A DNA stretch of 64,000 nt from Limnobaculum xujianqingii. Lineage in GTDB: Bacteria > Pseudomonadota > Gammaproteobacteria > Enterobacterales > Enterobacteriaceae. The stretch spans positions 496,001-560,000 of the forward strand of contig NZ_JABMLK010000002.1 of the NCBI RefSeq assembly GCF_013394855.1. Direction: 5' to 3'. Both the position numbers and the translations under genes were made by a program. This document shows, one piece after another, positions 60,787 to 64,000 of the stretch. Under the pieces are notes generated by a model, which worked only from the letters and a program-made list of their open reading frames with translations, made no database searches and was not told the origin of the DNA. Position 1 is the first letter of the stretch. Every line of letters starts with the position of its first letter.

Positions 60787-61149
60787 CTATTCCCCTTTAT
60801 ACACACACCCGGCACTACACGTCTCTTTCACTCTAACCCCACTCAACAATGGAAGCTCTGGCTTTAACTGTTGCCAAATCCAGTGGGCTAAAACTTCGCT
60901 GGTAGGGTTCTCCAGTCCGGGGATATCGTTCAGGTAGTAGTGGTCTAAACGGTCCAGTATGGGCTTAAAAGCGGCTTTAATTTCAGAAAAGTCCATTACC
61001 CAGCCGGTAATCGGATTTACTTCACCGGTCACTTCGATTCTGACTGCAAAAGAGTGCCCATGCAGACGGGAGCATTTATGGCCTTCGGGAACATTTGGCA
61101 ACCGATGTGCTGCTTCAAAAGTAAAATCTTTAAATAATGTGGTTACCAT
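60787..61149 (-). CDS. queD: QueD, 6-carboxytetrahydropterin synthase
   Basis: The 120-residue T-fold enzyme has zinc-binding His in FEAAHRLPN and [10 protein letters not shown], with the catalytic Cys in [10 protein letters not shown], then [13 protein letters not shown]. It makes 6-carboxytetrahydropterin from dihydroneopterin triphosphate for queuosine. It is convergent with queE, separated by repeat B3. Confidence 0.95.
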   Translation of the reverse strand: MVTTLFKDFTFEAAHRLPNVPEGHKCSRLHGHSFAVRIEVTGEVNPITGWVMDFSEIKAAFKPILDRLDHYYLNDIPGLENPTSEVLAHWIWQQLKPELPLLSGVRVKETCSAGCVYKGE

Positions 61150-63352
<2,203 letters not shown>

Positions 63353-63387
63353 GGTTCTCATTAAGCAAAGTATAAATTAACCATCAA

Positions 63388-63419
63388 AGAGTCTTTCATT
63401 CTGCAGGATGAAAGACTCT
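63388..63419 (+). other. Intercistronic hairpin between tpl and the permease gene
   Basis: AGAGTCTTTCAT (63388-63399) pairs perfectly with ATGAAAGACTCT (63408-63419) over an 8-base loop. No T run follows, so it more likely protects the tpl end of a shared transcript than ends transcription. Confidence 0.55.
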
Positions 63420-63489
63420 AAAAGTCTGGATCAGTCACAGGTCATTAATATGTTTTTCCCACTTAGAATTTTAATTAAAGGAATCAATT

Positions 63490-64000
63490 ATGACGGTCAG
63501 CGTAGAGGCTCAGGGGTCTGCTCAGGTTAAAAAGAAGTCGGTTATTGGTGGAGCTATGATCACCACGGCGACCGTCGTTGGCGCCGGAATGTTCTCTTTA
63601 CCTGTAGCCATGTCCGGGGTTTGGTTTTCCTGGTCAATTGGTATCCTTGCTGTTACCTGTTTTATTATGATAATGGCTGGTTTCATGCTGCTGGAAGCCA
63701 ACCTTAATTATCGTATTGGTGCCAGTTTCGACACATTAACAAAAGATCTATTAGGTCGATTCTGGAATATTGCAACCAACATTACTTTTGCTTTCGTTTT
63801 ATATATTCTTGCCTACGCCTATATTTCAGGAAGTGCTGCGGTTATATCCCAAACCTTAACCCAGTATTTCACGATTGGAATTTCTTCCCGTATTACCGGT
63901 GTGATATTTACCATTGTTGTGGCATTTATTGTCTGGTGGAGTTCAACAGCAGTGGGGCGTATTACTACCATCTTGCTGTTGGGCAAATTTATTGCTTTCT
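63490..64000 (+). CDS. tutB: Aromatic amino acid permease, TutB-like (HAAAP family), partial
   Basis: The gene starts at the ATG at 63490 behind AAAGGAATCA and runs off the right edge after 170 codons. The visible part has the HAAAP-family start KKSVIGGAMITTATVVGAGM, then FSLPVAMSG and several membrane helices. Its position after tpl matches the tpl-tutB pair of Erwinia herbicola and Citrobacter, where TutB imports tyrosine. TnaB and Mtr are close relatives, so the symbol rests mainly on context. Confidence 0.78.
   Translation, partial: MTVSVEAQGSAQVKKKSVIGGAMITTATVVGAGMFSLPVAMSGVWFSWSIGILAVTCFIMIMAGFMLLEANLNYRIGASFDTLTKDLLGRFWNIATNITFAFVLYILAYAYISGSAAVISQTLTQYFTIGISSRITGVIFTIVVAFIVWWSSTAVGRITTILLLGKFIAF

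Overview
The window is chromosomal DNA from a member of the Enterobacterales. Nearly every housekeeping protein resembles its E. coli K-12 counterpart closely in length and motifs, and local gene order is mostly the enterobacterial one (recN-nadK-grpE, rpoE-rseABC-lepA-lepB-rnc-era-recO-pdxJ, barA-rlmD-relA-mazG-pyrG-eno-queE-queD). It is not E. coli: blocks that lie far apart there are joined here, a tyrosine phenol-lyase locus is present, nadB, mazEF and acpS are missing from their usual slots, and two families of structured dispersed repeats recur between genes. A lineage near Budviciaceae (Budvicia, Pragia, Limnobaculum) would fit, but that is a guess without searches.

Layout. (1) 1-10053 is the end of an integrative conjugative element (ICE) inserted at the 3' end of ssrA. 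It holds a run of minus-strand type IV secretion genes of the PFL_47xx ICE type (VirB4-, VirB7-, VirB10-, VirB9-, VirB8-, VirB3- and pilin-like), a two-gene AT-rich cargo encoding a membrane-anchored Mrr-like nuclease and a helical partner, an IS630 copy and a P4-type integrase. The rest of the element lies left of the window. (2) 10054-10418 is tmRNA (ssrA, minus strand). (3) 10561-24509 is an anaerobic carnitine region: caiF, a broken aes, yaaU, fixXCBA on the minus strand, and caiTABCD divergently on the plus strand; caiE is absent. It separates ssrA from smpB, which are normally adjacent. (4) 24600-39600 holds smpB, ratA-rnfH, bamE, recN, nadK, grpE, a triheme peroxidase, ung, grcA, srmB, trmN, rpoE-rseABC and a DUF1471 protein. 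(5) 39985-48610 holds lepA-lepB-rnc, then an unknown membrane gene, a structured repeat and a second IS630, then era-recO and pdxJ. (6) 48695-61149 holds barA, rlmD, relA, mazG, pyrG, eno, queE and queD. (7) 61150-64000 is a tyrosine phenol-lyase / tyrosine permease locus with a CRP-like site and a TyrR-like box.

How the genes work together. FixABCX feed electrons to the CaiA reductase while CaiT, CaiB, CaiC and CaiD exchange, activate and dehydrate carnitine, under CaiF. Further oxygen control is visible as exact FNR boxes in front of the triheme peroxidase and grcA genes. Stress circuits can be read from promoters: two LexA boxes at recN, a sigma-32 promoter at grpE and a sigma-E promoter at rpoE itself. 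The tyrosine phenol-lyase locus would let the cell degrade tyrosine to phenol, pyruvate and ammonia.

Most unusual points: the Mrr-like nuclease/partner pair with an IS630 end 8 bp from its start codon; a ~285-bp dispersed repeat (three copies) whose nested stems change in a compensating way between copies; a second palindromic repeat family; a split rnc-era operon; and two genes broken at simple-sequence tracts (the ICE lipoprotein and aes).
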